A stretch of DNA of 64,000 nt, taken from the NCBI GenBank assembly GCA_032716605.1, contig CM064539.1:1982342-2046341 (forward strand), in the 5' to 3' direction. Of the stretch, positions 62,910 through 64,000 are shown in pieces; position 1 is the first letter of the stretch; the number at the start of each line of letters is the position of its first letter. The notes beneath the pieces were generated by a model that was not told where the DNA came from, did no database searches, and saw only the letters and a program-made list of their open reading frames with translations. The translations under genes and the position numbers were made by a program. Source of the stretch: Paralithodes platypus. Taxonomy: Eukaryota; Arthropoda; Malacostraca; Decapoda; Lithodidae.

Positions 62910-63330
62910 TTCCTCCTACAGTAGTTCCGTCATATTAGGGCTCATTCAGGCACTCCTGATTAATTAGGCAAGTATCCGAATAAAATTAAATGGATTCAGC
63001 CAAAAGCTAGAAGAAAATAGCTTCAAAATGACACCAAAACGAGCTCTCGCGGGCTTCACCCGCAGCGCTACCATAGACATTCGCTAAAATTAGCAATTAT
63101 CGCTAATGTCGCGCTACATTTGCTTTTGGCAGTGCTGTAGACTATATCTCGCGAGAGTATGCCTCAGAGTCCTCAGTGCCGCGGCCGGCTGGCTGGAGAA
63201 AGGACGTGTGGCCGGTCGCGCTCTCGCTCCCTCGCACTCGATTCTACAGGTTTTAAGAGGCTTTAAAAGCCTGTATATTACTATAACTTGCCATGACGTT
63301 CCGGAACGTCTCCCGCAGCTAATGGGTTAA
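62910..63330 (+). mobile_element. TTAA-5 MITE, left end expanded
   Basis: From CCTCCTACAGTAGTTCCG and TTAGGGCTCATTCAGGCAC to TCCCGCAGCTAATGGGTTAA; matches 23440-23834 throughout, including the palindrome GCGGGCTTCACCCGC. Confidence 0.9.
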
Positions 63331-63378
63331 TGATAGTAAAAAAAGTGTCACATCTCGTCATAATCCTCAAGGGGTTAA

Positions 63379-63521
63379 TTATACTATCCGTAAATACTGT
63401 ATAGGTTATATAAAATGTAATTACCTATAATATAGATAGAACTATAGTAAATTAATGGTTGTTATTATACGGTAGTTTGTCTGTATAGGGCATTACACCG
63501 TAGTCCTATCTCCAGTAATTA
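63379..63521. other. No feature recognised
   Basis: AT-rich spacer. Confidence 0.4.
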
Positions 63522-63671
63522 TTAAGGGGGGATGGTTCATTTTTTGATCGTTTTATTTTTAATTTATTTATTATTATTTTAGTGTTCTCCCTAGACCTCC
63601 ACCAAACTTTAAAAAACAACACCGGGTTCCTCCTTCCAGATATATTTGTACATTTTTCGGTAGAAAATGTC
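63522..63671 (-). mobile_element. TTAA-1 MITE, right half missing
   Basis: TTAAGGGGGGATGGTTC to TTTTCGGTAGAAAATGTC, ending at the core hairpin like the copy at 42951. Confidence 0.88.
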
Positions 63672-63734
63672 ATAGGTTGAGGATTTGTAGCCAAGTTGAT
63701 TTGAACGGAGTATAGCACGGTAACTACAGTCTGT

Positions 63735-63907
63735 TTATTTAAAGCTGAGGGTAATTGTCATGTCGTCATCTCTATTATTCAGCTATTACGATTAATTTGT
63801 TGCGAAATGTGTTGCTAATTATGTAAACTTGGCATGATATATGACACCGAGACAGAGAAGTCTCATTATTTTGCCAGTAAGTATCCAGAAAGCTGAAGCT
63901 AAGAGAT
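63735..63907. mobile_element. IR-2 fragment
   Basis: GCTAATTATGTAAACTTGG, CACCGAGACAGAGAAGTC and TTTTGCCAGTAAGTATCC correspond to the right half of 10706-10921; ends at AAGAGATTTAA. Confidence 0.65.
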
Positions 63908-64000
63908 TTAAGGGGGGTCGCCGGCTTTTGTTTTTTTACCTTTCTCTCCCTTTCTCTCTTTCCCTGGCTTGTATCCATTCGGCCCCATTCAGCCAACTGT
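63908..64000 (+). mobile_element. TTAA-2 MITE, cut by the window edge
   Basis: TTAAGGGGGGTCGCCGGC through GGCTTGTATCCATTCGGCCC; continues beyond the window. Confidence 0.88.

Larger units (their letters stand above)
62040..63378. mobile_element. TTAA-4 MITE containing TTAA-5
   Basis: Left part ends CAGATCCTCCCTAAGCTGTA then TTAAACCGTTTA; right part (63331-63378) TGATAGTAAAAAAAGTGTC to CCTCAAGGGGTTAA. Together they match the uninterrupted family phrase CCTAAGCTGCATAAAATCG then TCTAATGATAGCC. Confidence 0.8.

Overview
The window is repeat-dominated eukaryotic DNA, most likely from an arthropod and probably a decapod crustacean. That call rests on the type of non-LTR retrotransposon fragments, the very long (TC)n, (TA)n and (TTTA)n microsatellites, and the crowd of small inverted-repeat elements; it is an inference, not a species identification. 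I found no convincing host protein-coding gene, no rRNA and no functional tRNA. The only protein-like sequences are 5'-truncated reverse transcriptase ends of LINEs. Long open frames inside tandem repeats arise because the repeat period is a multiple of three or has no stops.

Most of the sequence is built from non-autonomous elements (MITEs), named here by family. Ending in TTAA: TTAA-1 (about 330-410 bp, the commonest, about 30 copies), TTAA-2 (about 380 bp, foldback, shares its core with TTAA-1), TTAA-3 (about 215 bp), TTAA-4 (about 210 bp, near-palindromic), TTAA-5 (435 bp), and single copies TTAA-6, -7 and -8. Ending in TA: TA-1 (about 217 bp, mariner-like ends) and TA-2 (about 213 bp). 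Others are IR-1 (about 225 bp), IR-2 (about 215 bp), a hAT-like element, and three tRNA-derived SINE families. LINE remnants are LINE-R (RTE-like end, GATA tail), LINE-J and LINE-P (jockey/CR1-like), LINE-K, LINE-C, and LINE-U (3' end only). No transposase gene is visible, so the MITEs must have been moved in trans.

Layout. 1-9.8 kb: dense TTAA-1/2/3 with minisatellites. 9.8-18.6 kb: SINEs, LINE-R, more MITEs and nested TTAA-4. 18.96-22.0 kb: a 3-kb, 23-bp minisatellite. 22.3-30.7 kb: LINE-J, TTAA-5, a 1-kb (TTTA)n block and TA-2 copies. 30.9-42.2 kb: nested systems, including LINE-P inside TTAA-6 and LINE-K inside TTAA-2, plus a 21-bp minisatellite. 42.4-49.2 kb: a polypurine tract, SINEs and a 75-bp-arm inverted SINE pair. 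49.2-53 kb: the least repetitive stretch, with a G-tract hairpin. 53-64 kb: LINE-J/U/R, MITE chains, a duplicated segment holding both empty and filled insertion sites, and a minisatellite at a nested-element junction.

The most interesting signal is relational. Most minisatellites start or end at, or within a few tens of bases of, the end of a TTAA element, and two are visibly built from element-terminus sequence. Several truncated MITEs sit between direct duplications of 17-130 bp of their own flank. Neighbouring elements repeatedly share one TTAA. Together these suggest that TTAA element ends act as fragile sites where breaks, template switching and tandem amplification recur. Boundaries were read by eye and may be off by a few bases.
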